Position numbers and translations under genes: made by a program. From positions 620,001-684,000 of the forward strand of contig NZ_BAAAZF010000001.1 in NCBI RefSeq assembly GCF_039536765.1: 64,000 bases of DNA, given 5' to 3'. The DNA is from Parerythrobacter jejuensis (GTDB lineage Bacteria > Pseudomonadota > Alphaproteobacteria > Sphingomonadales > Sphingomonadaceae). The notes under the pieces were generated by a model. That model made no database searches. It was not told the DNA's origin and saw nothing but the letters and a program-made list of their open reading frames with translations. Positions 56,710 to 64,000 of this stretch are shown piece by piece (the stretch's first letter is position 1; the number at the start of each line of letters is the position of its first letter).

Positions 56710-57972
56710 TTAAACGAGCACCTCGCGCGCAGGCCCTTGACCGAGGAATTGCGCCGGTGATGCGGTGGCGCCATAGGCCCCGGCACAGAATATGGCGACC
56801 AGATCGCCGACTTCGGCACGGGGAAGAAAACCCTTGTCCGTAAGCCTGTCCAAGGGGGTGCAAAGGCACCCGACGATGCTCGCGACCTCTTCCGGAGGTG
56901 CTTCAAACCGGTTCGCAATGGCCGCCGGATAGTTGCGGCGAATCACTGTCCCGAAATTGCCTGATGCAGCGAGCTGGTGGTGGAGCCCGCCATCGGTGAC
57001 GAGGTAGGTTTCGCCATGGCTGACCTTCTTGTCGACCACACGGCATAGGTAGACCCCGGCAAGACCAACCAGATAGCGGCCAAGTTCGATGCACAGATGC
57101 GCGTCCGCCAGCGTGTCGGGCAGATCAGCGAAGCGCTCTTCCAACGCAGCACCGATCGCTTCGATATCCAGCGGCTCGTCACCCGGAAAATAGGGTATAC
57201 CAAACCCGCCACCCATATTCAGCTTGGGCAGGGGCTGCCCGATCTCGCGGGCGATCGTGTCGGCCAGAGCCAGCACATTGCCCTGGGTTTCAATAATCGC
57301 TTCTGCCGAAAGCGCCTGGCTTCCGGTGTAAATATGCAGGCCGCGCCACTCGGCACCGGCCGCGATGATCTCCGTCGCCAGCGCAGGCACACGCTCGGCA
57401 TCGACACCAAACGGCTTGGCGCCGCCGCCCATCTTCATGCCCGATCCCTTCATATCGAAATCAGGGTTTACGCGAATGGCCAGCCGCGGTGTCACGGCCA
57501 GGCGAGCGGCAATGTCGAGCGCTCGGCGTGCTTCGCCTTCGGATTCGAGATTGAGCGTAACGCCCGCGGCGATTGCAGCCTCAAGCTCCGCGTCGCGCTT
57601 GCCCGGCCCGGCGAAGCTGACCCGAGCCGGATCGATGCCAACCTCCTTCAGGATGGCAAGCTCGCCTGCCGAGGCAATGTCATATCCGTCCACCAGGTCT
57701 GCCATGAAGTGCAGGACATCGGCATGCGGATTGGCCTTGATCGCGTAATTGATGTGCAGCCGATCCGGCATGGCAGCGCGCAGCCGGTCCATCGTGTCGT
57801 GCAGCACCTGCCGCGAATAGACGAACAATGGCGTCTCACCGGCTTGCTGCGCCAGCAGAGAGGCTTTCTGCCCTCCGATGGCCAACTCGCCATCGATAGC
57901 CTCGTAGCCCTCTGGTATCGGCCCAAGCGGCTTTCCTGGCAGTTTCTCTTTCTTCATCGCGGCGGATTTCAT
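56710..57972 (-). CDS. PLP-dependent decarboxylase, exosortase A associated
   Basis: This 420-residue fold-III PLP enzyme of the ornithine/diaminopimelate decarboxylase type binds pyridoxal phosphate on the lysine in NYAIKANPH (K79). The GLHIYTGSQA and LNMGGGFGIPYF phosphate-binding motifs and the substrate-contact cysteine region GCLCTPLDRL are in place. The exosortase-linked subfamily has unknown substrate, probably an amino acid loaded by the neighbouring ligase. The ATG at 57972 overlaps the ligase stop. Confidence 0.9.
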   Translation of the reverse strand: MKSAAMKKEKLPGKPLGPIPEGYEAIDGELAIGGQKASLLAQQAGETPLFVYSRQVLHDTMDRLRAAMPDRLHINYAIKANPHADVLHFMADLVDGYDIASAGELAILKEVGIDPARVSFAGPGKRDAELEAAIAAGVTLNLESEGEARRALDIAARLAVTPRLAIRVNPDFDMKGSGMKMGGGAKPFGVDAERVPALATEIIAAGAEWRGLHIYTGSQALSAEAIIETQGNVLALADTIAREIGQPLPKLNMGGGFGIPYFPGDEPLDIEAIGAALEERFADLPDTLADAHLCIELGRYLVGLAGVYLCRVVDKKVSHGETYLVTDGGLHHQLAASGNFGTVIRRNYPAAIANRFEAPPEEVASIVGCLCTPLDRLTDKGFLPRAEVGDLVAIFCAGAYGATASPAQFLGQGPAREVLV

Positions 57973-59495
57973 GCCCCAATCTCCTGCGCAATCGCCGTTC
58001 GATCAAGCTTTCCATTGGGATTGACCGGCAAACTCTCGCGCCAGTGGATTTGCTGCGGCAGCATGAAATTGGGCAATTCCTTGGCCAGAGCCTTTGGCAG
58101 AGCCCCCTGCGGATCAAGTGCATCATAAGACGCCCGCACAACCAGATGGACTGCGTGGCCAAGCCGTTCGTCTGCGACCCCCAAAGCAACAGCCTCTGCC
58201 ACCAGCCCTGTTGCGATGGCAGCATCCTCGATTTCCTGCGGGCTGATCCGATTGCCTGCGCTCTTGATCATCGCGTCTCTTCGACCGACGAAATAGAGCA
58301 GGCCATCCTCACCGCGCTTCACCCGATCACCTGACCAGACAGCCATGCCGCCATAGTGCGACGACGGTGGCGCAGGCTTGAAACGCACTGCGGTGCGTTC
58401 GGGGTCGTTCCAATATCCCTGCGCCACCAAGGGCCCGCAATGCACCAATTCGCCCTCTTCATCTGCCGCCGCGATATCGCCTGCATCATTGATGACGAGA
58501 ATTTCAGCAAAGGGGATCGCCGTGCCCATCGAAGTGGGGTGGGCGTCGACCAGTTCGGGATCAAGATAGGTCGACCGGAAAGCCTCGGTCAGCCCGTACA
58601 TGGGAAATAGCGCCGCATCAGGGAATATCCCGCGCAGATCGTGCACCAGATCAACTGTCAGCGCTCCGCCGGAATTGGTCATACGCCGCATTGGTGCCAC
58701 TGCCTCGTGCGACCACTCAATTTCAGTCAGTTGCACCCATAGCGGCGGAACCGCTGCCAGCGTCGTGACGCCATGTTTGGCGCATGCCTTCACCACGTCA
58801 CGCGGCATCAGATAATCGAGCGGCGCAACGCTCCCGCCTGCATACCAGGTGGAAAGCAGTTGGTTCTGGCCATAATCGAAGGACAGCGGGAGCACCGCCA
58901 AAGTGACATCGTCTGCTGCCATGCGAAGATAATGCGCCACACTGACCGCACCGAGCCACATATTCGCATGGCTCAGCATCACGCCCTTGGGCCGTCCTGT
59001 CGACCCACTGGTGTAGAGGATCGCGGCCAGATCATCGGGATCGGCCGAAGATGGTCCCAGAATCCCTGCATGCGTGTCCACCGCCGCCCACACAGCTGCC
59101 TCGTCTTTCGCGACGCAACCGGTCGGCAGATCCCCACCATCGAGCGACTTCAGGCGCGCTGCAGTGCCCAGAAGCATCCGGGCACCGCAATCGGCGAGGA
59201 TATGAGCGGCCTGAGCGCGTTTCAGCAGCGGGTTGATCGGCACATGCACCAGCCCGGCGCGCGCGCAGGCCAGCGGCAGGATGCAGGTCAATTCGCCCTT
59301 GGCTGCCCAGCTGGCAATCCGTGCGCCACCCTGCGGAACCTGCGATTGCAACCAGGACGCCATCGTGGCGACACGGCTTCTTAAGTCATCGAAGCTAAGA
59401 GTGTCTGTGCGCAAGACCAGCGCCGGCGCCCCGCCCTTGCCGCATTCGGCAAGGTGGTCGAGCGGCTTCGGCATTGGATCAGGCGCATTGGACAT
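57969..59495 (-). CDS. Acyl-CoA ligase (AMP-forming), exosortase A associated
   Basis: This 508-residue ANL-superfamily enzyme activates a carboxylic acid as adenylate and transfers it to CoA or a carrier protein. The P-loop is ILYTSGSTGRPKGVMLSHAN (about 159-178), followed by MYGLTEAFRSTY, DGLLYFVGRRDAMIKSAG and the C-terminal lysine in NPNGKLDRTAI. It overlaps the decarboxylase gene by four bases and is divergent from the GNAT gene with about 31 bases between. The adjacent acyl carrier protein gene suggests loading of a carrier rather than CoA. Confidence 0.9.
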   Translation of the reverse strand: MSNAPDPMPKPLDHLAECGKGGAPALVLRTDTLSFDDLRSRVATMASWLQSQVPQGGARIASWAAKGELTCILPLACARAGLVHVPINPLLKRAQAAHILADCGARMLLGTAARLKSLDGGDLPTGCVAKDEAAVWAAVDTHAGILGPSSADPDDLAAILYTSGSTGRPKGVMLSHANMWLGAVSVAHYLRMAADDVTLAVLPLSFDYGQNQLLSTWYAGGSVAPLDYLMPRDVVKACAKHGVTTLAAVPPLWVQLTEIEWSHEAVAPMRRMTNSGGALTVDLVHDLRGIFPDAALFPMYGLTEAFRSTYLDPELVDAHPTSMGTAIPFAEILVINDAGDIAAADEEGELVHCGPLVAQGYWNDPERTAVRFKPAPPSSHYGGMAVWSGDRVKRGEDGLLYFVGRRDAMIKSAGNRISPQEIEDAAIATGLVAEAVALGVADERLGHAVHLVVRASYDALDPQGALPKALAKELPNFMLPQQIHWRESLPVNPNGKLDRTAIAQEIGA

Positions 59496-59526
59496 TGATG
59501 TTCTTCGATATTTCCGTGAGGGTTCT

Positions 59527-60516
59527 TTGACTGCAATTGCTGCCAGCTATCACGACAGGGTTAATGTCTTGCAAGGGACGATGCCACAAGATGCATCTCC
59601 TTTCGACAGGCCCGAATGGTATGCCCTGCTCGCGCAGCGCAAGATGCCGCTGGTCGCGATGGCGAGTGATGGCCAGAACACAGCCGCCCTCGCCCTGACC
59701 CGCGCAAAGGGGCGGATCGAACCGCTCAATCACTGGTACAGCTTCACCTGGCGGCAGCTGGCACCGGTGGGTGAGGATGGTGACAGACTGCTGGGCGCAA
59801 TCGCGCACGGCTTGCGTGCGCAAACACATCGCGTCACTCTCTCGCCTGTACCTGACGAGGATGGGTCCGCATCCCGACTGGAGCGTGCTTTCCGCGATGC
59901 AGGGTGGATCGTTCACCGCGAACAATGCGATTTCAATCACGTCCTGCCGGTAAACGACCGCAGCTTTGCAGAATACTGGGCCAGTCGCCCGGGCCGCATG
60001 CGCACCACGCTCAAGCGCAAGGCGAAAAAGGTCGAGGTCGAATTGCTGACCCGCTTCGATGAAACCGCATGGGGTGCCTACGAAGAGATTTACGCCCAGA
60101 GCTGGAAGCCTGCCGAGGAGACGCCGGAAATCTTGCGCAAATTCGCGCGCGAGGAAGGCGATGCAGGTAGGATCCGTCTGGCCATTGCACGTCACGAAGG
60201 TCGGCCGATCGCCGCCCAATTCTGGACCGTCGAGAATGGCGTCGCCTATATTCACAAGCTCGCGCACCTGGAAGAGACCCGCAATCTGTCGGCGGGTACC
60301 ACGTTGAGCGCGGCCCTGTTCGAACACGTGATCGACATCGACAATGTCGGTTTGGTCGATTTCGGCACCGGCAATGACAGCTACAAGGCCGACTGGATGG
60401 AGAAGGTTCGCCCCCGCTTTCTGATCGATTGCCTCGACCCGCGACAGCCCCGGTCATGGGCACCATTGGCCAAGCGATTCCTTACGCGGCTTGCGCAGCG
60501 CCCCTCCGAAAGCTAG
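59527..60516 (+). CDS. GNAT-type acyltransferase, exosortase locus
   Basis: This 329-residue protein has the FemAB/BioF2-like double GNAT pattern: SRPGRMRTTLKRKAKK, the acidic VELLTRFDETAWGAYEEIY, and a C-terminal AAQFWTVENGVAYIHKLAH. I place the start at TTG 59527 (GTGAGGG upstream) because the YHDRV region appears to belong to the protein; ATG at 59581 is the alternative. It is likely an N-acyltransferase joining the product of the ACP/ligase pair to an amine. Substrates unknown. Confidence 0.75.
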   Translation: MTAIAASYHDRVNVLQGTMPQDASPFDRPEWYALLAQRKMPLVAMASDGQNTAALALTRAKGRIEPLNHWYSFTWRQLAPVGEDGDRLLGAIAHGLRAQTHRVTLSPVPDEDGSASRLERAFRDAGWIVHREQCDFNHVLPVNDRSFAEYWASRPGRMRTTLKRKAKKVEVELLTRFDETAWGAYEEIYAQSWKPAEETPEILRKFAREEGDAGRIRLAIARHEGRPIAAQFWTVENGVAYIHKLAHLEETRNLSAGTTLSAALFEHVIDIDNVGLVDFGTGNDSYKADWMEKVRPRFLIDCLDPRQPRSWAPLAKRFLTRLAQRPSES

Positions 60517-60552
60517 GGACGCCCGCACTTTTGGGGGCAAACAGGACTGAGC

Positions 60553-60861
60553 ATGACAGCTGATCCCGTTCACGACGGTAGCGACGCCTTGGGGCCGAGC
60601 CGGGCCAAGATCGATAGCGCTTTGCGTTCGGTCCTGTGCGACGTGCTGGGCCTGGAAGCCGATGATGTCGCCGGCTTCGATGCCGATACCGGCCTGTTTG
60701 GGCACCTGCCCGAGCTTGACTCCATGGCTGTGGCGGGATTGCTGACCGAGCTGGAAGACCGGCTCGATATCCTGATCGAGGATGACGACGTCGACGGGGA
60801 AATGCTGGAGACCTATGGTGGCCTGCTGGCCTTTGCCGAAGCCAAAGTCATCGAAGGCTGA
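60553..60861 (+). CDS. Acyl carrier protein, exosortase locus
   Basis: This 102-residue acidic protein has the carrier fold, with the phosphopantetheine serine in HLPELDSMAVAGLL (S57) and helices typical of ACP. It is too distinct and too long to be the fatty-acid ACP. A loop at residues 35-50 is acidic. The ribosome-binding site AGGA lies before the ATG, and the gap to the following hydrolase gene is 8 bases. It presumably receives the acyl group from the divergent ligase. Confidence 0.88.
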   Translation: MTADPVHDGSDALGPSRAKIDSALRSVLCDVLGLEADDVAGFDADTGLFGHLPELDSMAVAGLLTELEDRLDILIEDDDVDGEMLETYGGLLAFAEAKVIEG

Positions 60862-60869
60862 TAGTCCCG

Positions 60870-61562
60870 ATGTTCGCCGAGTGGCCCTGCCCGTTGCCCG
60901 GCGGCAAAACCTCCACCGAAATGGCCCGTGTATTCGCGGAAGACCGGCGGCACCGCCTGCTGGTGATTCCTCCGCTGTTCGATGAGCACAACAAGTTACG
61001 ACATCAGCTGGTCGAAGTGATGCGGCGCCTGCACCTGTCGGGAATCGACAGTGTTTTGCCCGATCTGCCCGGTTGGAACGAAAGTGTGCAGCCCCTCGAC
61101 CAGCAGCACCTCGAAGGCTGGCGTGATGGCATCAAAGCGGCGGTCACAACATTCAAGCCTACGCGTTTCCTGGCTGTAAGGGGCGGAACGCTGCTGGTGC
61201 CGGTCGGACTGCCCGGATGGGACTATGCACCCGTCGGCGGGAAACAGATTTTGCGCGGCATGATCCGCGCACGCACCATCGCTGCCAAAGAGGCAGGACA
61301 GGACGAGACCAGCGACGCGCTGCTTGAATTGGGACGCCAAAAAGGATTGGACCTCGTTGGCTGGCCACTGGGCGCCGAGATGATCCGTCAGCTTGAAGCT
61401 GCAACAGCAGCCGAAAGCCCGATCCGTGTGAAGATCGATCAGGCGACTGTTGGCGGCAAACCCTTGTGGCTTCGCGCCGAGCCCGATGACGATCCGGAAC
61501 AAGCTGACGCGATTGCTGCGATCATTGCTATCGCATTGGACGATGTGGAGGCTGGCGCATGA
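60870..61562 (+). CDS. Exosortase A-associated hydrolase-like protein (hydrolase 2 type)
   Basis: This 230-residue protein has an alpha/beta-hydrolase outline: HRLLVIPPLFDEHNKLR, DSVLPDLPGWNES and a central strand FLAVRGGTLLVP. The usual nucleophile elbow (GxSxG) is replaced by AVRGG (residues 102-106) without serine, so the protein is either catalytically altered or non-enzymatic. The gene overlaps the next hydrolase by four bases. The assignment to the exosortase-linked group is based on context and pattern. Confidence 0.7.
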   Translation: MFAEWPCPLPGGKTSTEMARVFAEDRRHRLLVIPPLFDEHNKLRHQLVEVMRRLHLSGIDSVLPDLPGWNESVQPLDQQHLEGWRDGIKAAVTTFKPTRFLAVRGGTLLVPVGLPGWDYAPVGGKQILRGMIRARTIAAKEAGQDETSDALLELGRQKGLDLVGWPLGAEMIRQLEAATAAESPIRVKIDQATVGGKPLWLRAEPDDDPEQADAIAAIIAIALDDVEAGA

Positions 61563-62359
61563 GCCGTCTCCACCTGACCTTCAATTGCAAGGGTGACACC
61601 CTCGCCGCCACGCTCGACACGGCCCCATCCTCAACCGGATTGCTGTTGGTCAGCGGCGGCAACGAGCTGCGGTCCGGCGCATTTGCCGGACAGGCCATGC
61701 TGGCACGGCAGATCGCCAAGGCCGGGTTCCCGGTGTTTCGCTTTGACCGTCGTGGCGTGGGCGACAGCGAAGGCGAAAATCGCGGTTTCGAACGATCCCG
61801 GTCCGACATCCTTGCTGCTATCGAGGCTTTCCGCGCGATCGCGCCGCAGGTGACCAAGATTGTTGCGTTCGGAAATTGTGACGCGGCCAGTGCCCTGATG
61901 CTGGCCAAAGGGGCCGGATGTGATGCGCTTGTCCTTTCAAACCCCTGGACGATCGAGGATGGGGCGGATGATACCCCGCCCCCGGCAGCGGTACGATCGC
62001 GCTATCTCGAAAAACTGAAGAACCCGAAGGAAGTGTGGCGCCTGCTGTCCGGCGGGGTTGATTTACGCAAACTGTTCGGCGGCTTGCAACAGGCCTCCAA
62101 GGCGAAACCGGAACCCAGCGGCCTCGCAGAGCGTATGCAGGCGGGGATCGCCGACTATGAGGGCACCGTCCAGTTCGTGCTCGCGAGCGAAGACCGCACT
62201 GCCCAAGTGTTCGACAGCGTCTGGCCCAAGGAAGATGCGAGAGTGAACCGGTGTGACGGGGCCACCCATGCTTATGTCGAACCCGATGCCAGTGCATGGC
62301 TCGAAAAACGCATTCTCTCGGTGTTGAGGGGGCTATGTCCGGGTAAAAAGGCTGGCTAG
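61559..62359 (+). CDS. Exosortase A-associated hydrolase 1 (alpha/beta fold)
   Basis: This 266-residue alpha/beta hydrolase has an oxyanion-region motif LLLVSGGNELRSGAF, the strand FRFDRRGVGDSEG, and an elbow GNCDAA (residues 105-110) with cysteine in place of serine. The final histidine is in DGATHAYVEPDA. This cysteine-type elbow suggests a thioesterase or acyltransferase rather than an esterase. The start overlaps the previous gene; the end overlaps the methyltransferase gene on the other strand by 27 bases. Confidence 0.85.
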   Translation: MSRLHLTFNCKGDTLAATLDTAPSSTGLLLVSGGNELRSGAFAGQAMLARQIAKAGFPVFRFDRRGVGDSEGENRGFERSRSDILAAIEAFRAIAPQVTKIVAFGNCDAASALMLAKGAGCDALVLSNPWTIEDGADDTPPPAAVRSRYLEKLKNPKEVWRLLSGGVDLRKLFGGLQQASKAKPEPSGLAERMQAGIADYEGTVQFVLASEDRTAQVFDSVWPKEDARVNRCDGATHAYVEPDASAWLEKRILSVLRGLCPGKKAG

Positions 62360-63532
62360 CTCGACATGGGTCGACCAGCGGAACTGGCCCACCGGGCGAA
62401 CTTCGTCGAGCAGAAACCCGGCCTCTACCAGCGTCTTGGCATCCTTTGCCCAACTGGCCGGATTGCAACTGATATAGACGACGCGAGGGATCGAACTCTG
62501 GGCAATTTGGAGAATCTGGTCGCGCGCGCCCGCCCGCGGCGGATCCAGCAACACCGCCCCGAATTTTGACAGATCTTCCGCCGTTAGAGGATTGCGGAAC
62601 AGGTCGCGATGCTGCGGGAAGACGGGCTTGCCCGATCGACGCGCCGCGCTCTGACACGCCAGATGGGCATCGCGTGACGCCTCGGCAGCCAGCACCTTCG
62701 AAGGTCCTGCCAGGCTCAGTGCAAAGGTGCCCAGGCCCGAAAACAGGTCCGCCACCGGCGTGATGCCGGCCAGCCACTCCTTCGCGGCACCAACCAATGC
62801 GCGCTCGCCGTCTTCCGTCGCTTGCAGAAACGCGCCTGCCGGAAAGGCGACCGGAACACCACCCAAGGTCATCGTGGCAGGCTCCGGCTCCCAAACTGTT
62901 TCAGGCCCCAAGCCGTCGTCTAGTGAAAGCCGCGCAAGATCATTGTCGCGAGCAAAATCCAACAGCGCCTCGGTTTGGCTCAGCCCCACTGCACGGATGC
63001 CCTTGATCCCGCACGCAACACCCTGATCAATCAACGCCAGTTCGATATCAGCGGCCAAGCGGCCTTCCCACAATTGCAACAGCTCGCGCAGCGGCGCGAC
63101 CAGGGAAAAGAGCTCTGGGCGCAGCACATGGCATTCCGACAGATCAACGAGCTTGTGCGAGCGCCCCTCGCGATAGCCGATCAGGACCTGTGCGCCCCGG
63201 CGCATGGCATGAAAGGTCGCGCGGCGGCGACTGCGTGGTGGCGAGAGGTGGGCCGGAGCGACCTTGGCGGCAACGATGCTCTGTCCTTCGGCGGCATAGG
63301 TCACGCGCTCGGAAACGAATTGCGCCAGCGCGACATCATCAGCATGTTGCAGCTGGCAGCCACCGCAATTCGCAAAATGCTTGCAAGGCGGGGATTGATG
63401 GCGCGGCCCGAATTGAAGCGTACCGTCTGCCGCCAACACGTCACCTGGAACTGCGCCAGCCACATGCTGCCCATCTGCGGTAACGCCATCGCCACGTGCG
63501 GCGATGCGGAGAATCTCTTGGGCCTGGTTCAC
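62333..63532 (-). CDS. RNA uridine-C5 methyltransferase (TrmA/RlmCD family)
   Basis: This 399-residue enzyme methylates uridine in rRNA or tRNA using SAM. The Fe-S cluster cysteines are in CKHFANCGGCQLQH, the SAM motif in VADLFSGLGTFALSLAG, the proline-rich LLDPPRAGARD and the catalytic cysteine in YISCNPASW. The TRAM domain is present but short. Whether it is TrmA, RlmC or RlmD cannot be told here. The GTG start at 63532 overlaps the nnrD stop. Confidence 0.92.
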   Translation of the reverse strand: MNQAQEILRIAARGDGVTADGQHVAGAVPGDVLAADGTLQFGPRHQSPPCKHFANCGGCQLQHADDVALAQFVSERVTYAAEGQSIVAAKVAPAHLSPPRSRRRATFHAMRRGAQVLIGYREGRSHKLVDLSECHVLRPELFSLVAPLRELLQLWEGRLAADIELALIDQGVACGIKGIRAVGLSQTEALLDFARDNDLARLSLDDGLGPETVWEPEPATMTLGGVPVAFPAGAFLQATEDGERALVGAAKEWLAGITPVADLFSGLGTFALSLAGPSKVLAAEASRDAHLACQSAARRSGKPVFPQHRDLFRNPLTAEDLSKFGAVLLDPPRAGARDQILQIAQSSIPRVVYISCNPASWAKDAKTLVEAGFLLDEVRPVGQFRWSTHVELASLFTRT

Positions 63533-64000
63533 AAATACGCGGCGTAGGCGCTTGAAACCGCGTCCGCCAGCGTGCTTGCCGAAAAGGCCACACCTGCTTG
63601 CCGGGCGGCCTCATGATGGACCCAAACGCCCTGTGCGGCGGCCTGTGCGGGTTCTTCACCAGTCGCCAGCCGACTGGCGATGATCCCTGCCAGGACATCA
63701 CCGCTCCCGGCGACCGAGAGCCAGCTTGATCCGGCGGGGAAATACCCCACCCCCTCGGCATGGACGAGAATTGTGTCGGGTCCCTTCGCGAGCACGATCA
63801 TTCCCGTGGCCCGATGCAACGCCTCAGCGCAATCACGCTTGCTGTCGGACTTGATCGCAAAGGCGGAAGACAGGGCCTGTAATTCACCTTCATGCGGGGT
63901 GATCACAATCCGGGTCGCATCGACACCTTCCAGCATTCCCGGCTCCAGCAGCATCAAGGCATCGGCATCGAGAACCTTGCCTCCCGGGCCCGCCAGAGCC
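63529..64000 (-). CDS. nnrD: NAD(P)H-hydrate dehydratase, partial (right edge)
   Basis: The frame stays open to base 64000 and continues beyond the window. The visible part is the C-terminal dehydratase of the YjeF type, with VLDADALMLLEPG, TPHEGELQALS, a KGPDTILVHAEG strand and SVAGSGDVLAGIIAS, the ADP/ATP-binding glycine motif. The enzyme repairs hydrated NAD(P)H. In many bacteria it is fused to an N-terminal epimerase domain, which may lie outside the window. It is coupled to the methyltransferase gene by a GTGA overlap. Confidence 0.9.
   Translation of the reverse strand, partial: ALAGPGGKVLDADALMLLEPGMLEGVDATRIVITPHEGELQALSSAFAIKSDSKRDCAEALHRATGMIVLAKGPDTILVHAEGVGYFPAGSSWLSVAGSGDVLAGIIASRLATGEEPAQAAAQGVWVHHEAARQAGVAFSASTLADAVSSAYAAYL

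Noticed and set aside
3-64000. rRNA or tRNA genes
   Set aside because: None was recognised in the non-coding gaps, which are mostly shorter than 230 bases. The one long gap (34238-34698) has hairpins but no cloverleaf or CCA-type end.

Overview
The window looks like a chromosomal segment from an alphaproteobacterium of the order Sphingomonadales, most likely an Erythrobacter/Altererythrobacter-type member of the Erythrobacteraceae. The reasons are a 14-subunit nuo operon laced with small accessory genes and followed by birA, coaX and an RNase J gene; an RNase E with a long acidic/basic insertion; an sdhB-thioesterase-zapE cluster; and a large exosortase A (XrtA/PEP-CTERM type) exopolysaccharide locus. 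This assignment rests on gene content and protein resemblance, not on a marker gene such as 16S rRNA. No rRNA, tRNA, CRISPR array, prophage or insertion sequence was found.

Layout. Positions 1-20506 are dominated by one long minus-strand transcription unit that starts at nuoA (20506) and runs nuoA-B-C-D-E-F-G-H-I-J-K-L-M-N, then birA (biotin-protein ligase), coaX (type III pantothenate kinase), rnj (RNase J) and a DUF1467 membrane protein. Almost every junction is an ATGA-type overlap or a gap of a few bases. Seven small non-Nuo genes sit between the Nuo genes, including a 59-residue membrane protein below common length cut-offs. The C-terminal end of another gene enters at the left edge.

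Positions 20600-34240 hold housekeeping and metabolic genes: an aldehyde dehydrogenase, a thiolase, small lipoproteins, a D-2-hydroxyacid dehydrogenase, an ammonium transporter, a nitronate-monooxygenase-like flavoprotein, a lipoprotein-type methyltransferase, release factor 2, penicillin-binding protein 1A and an N-acetylmuramoyl-L-alanine amidase. A 460-base non-coding stretch with two hairpins precedes rne (RNase E, 34699-37389), which ends at a strong intrinsic terminator. Then come a methyltransferase, an ATP-grasp enzyme, a short-chain dehydrogenase, sdhB, a thioesterase and zapE.

Positions 42633-62359 form an exopolysaccharide and small-molecule island. On the minus strand, from 59495 down, lie an acyl-CoA ligase, a PLP decarboxylase, the Wza-type exporter, the Wzz-type chain-length protein, a tyrosine kinase, an outer-membrane beta-barrel, an ExeA-type ATPase, a polysaccharide deacetylase, a FemAB-type transferase, a glycosyltransferase, an exosortase A-EpsI fusion and an asparagine-synthase-type amidotransferase. 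Directly downstream is a crotonase closely resembling RpfF, the synthase of the diffusible signal factor (DSF). Divergently on the plus strand lie a GNAT-type transferase, an acyl carrier protein and two exosortase-associated alpha/beta hydrolases. The ligase, carrier protein, decarboxylase, transferase and hydrolases look like a small undescribed biosynthetic module tied to the EPS system. The window ends with a 23S/tRNA uridine methyltransferase-type gene and a partial NAD(P)HX dehydratase.
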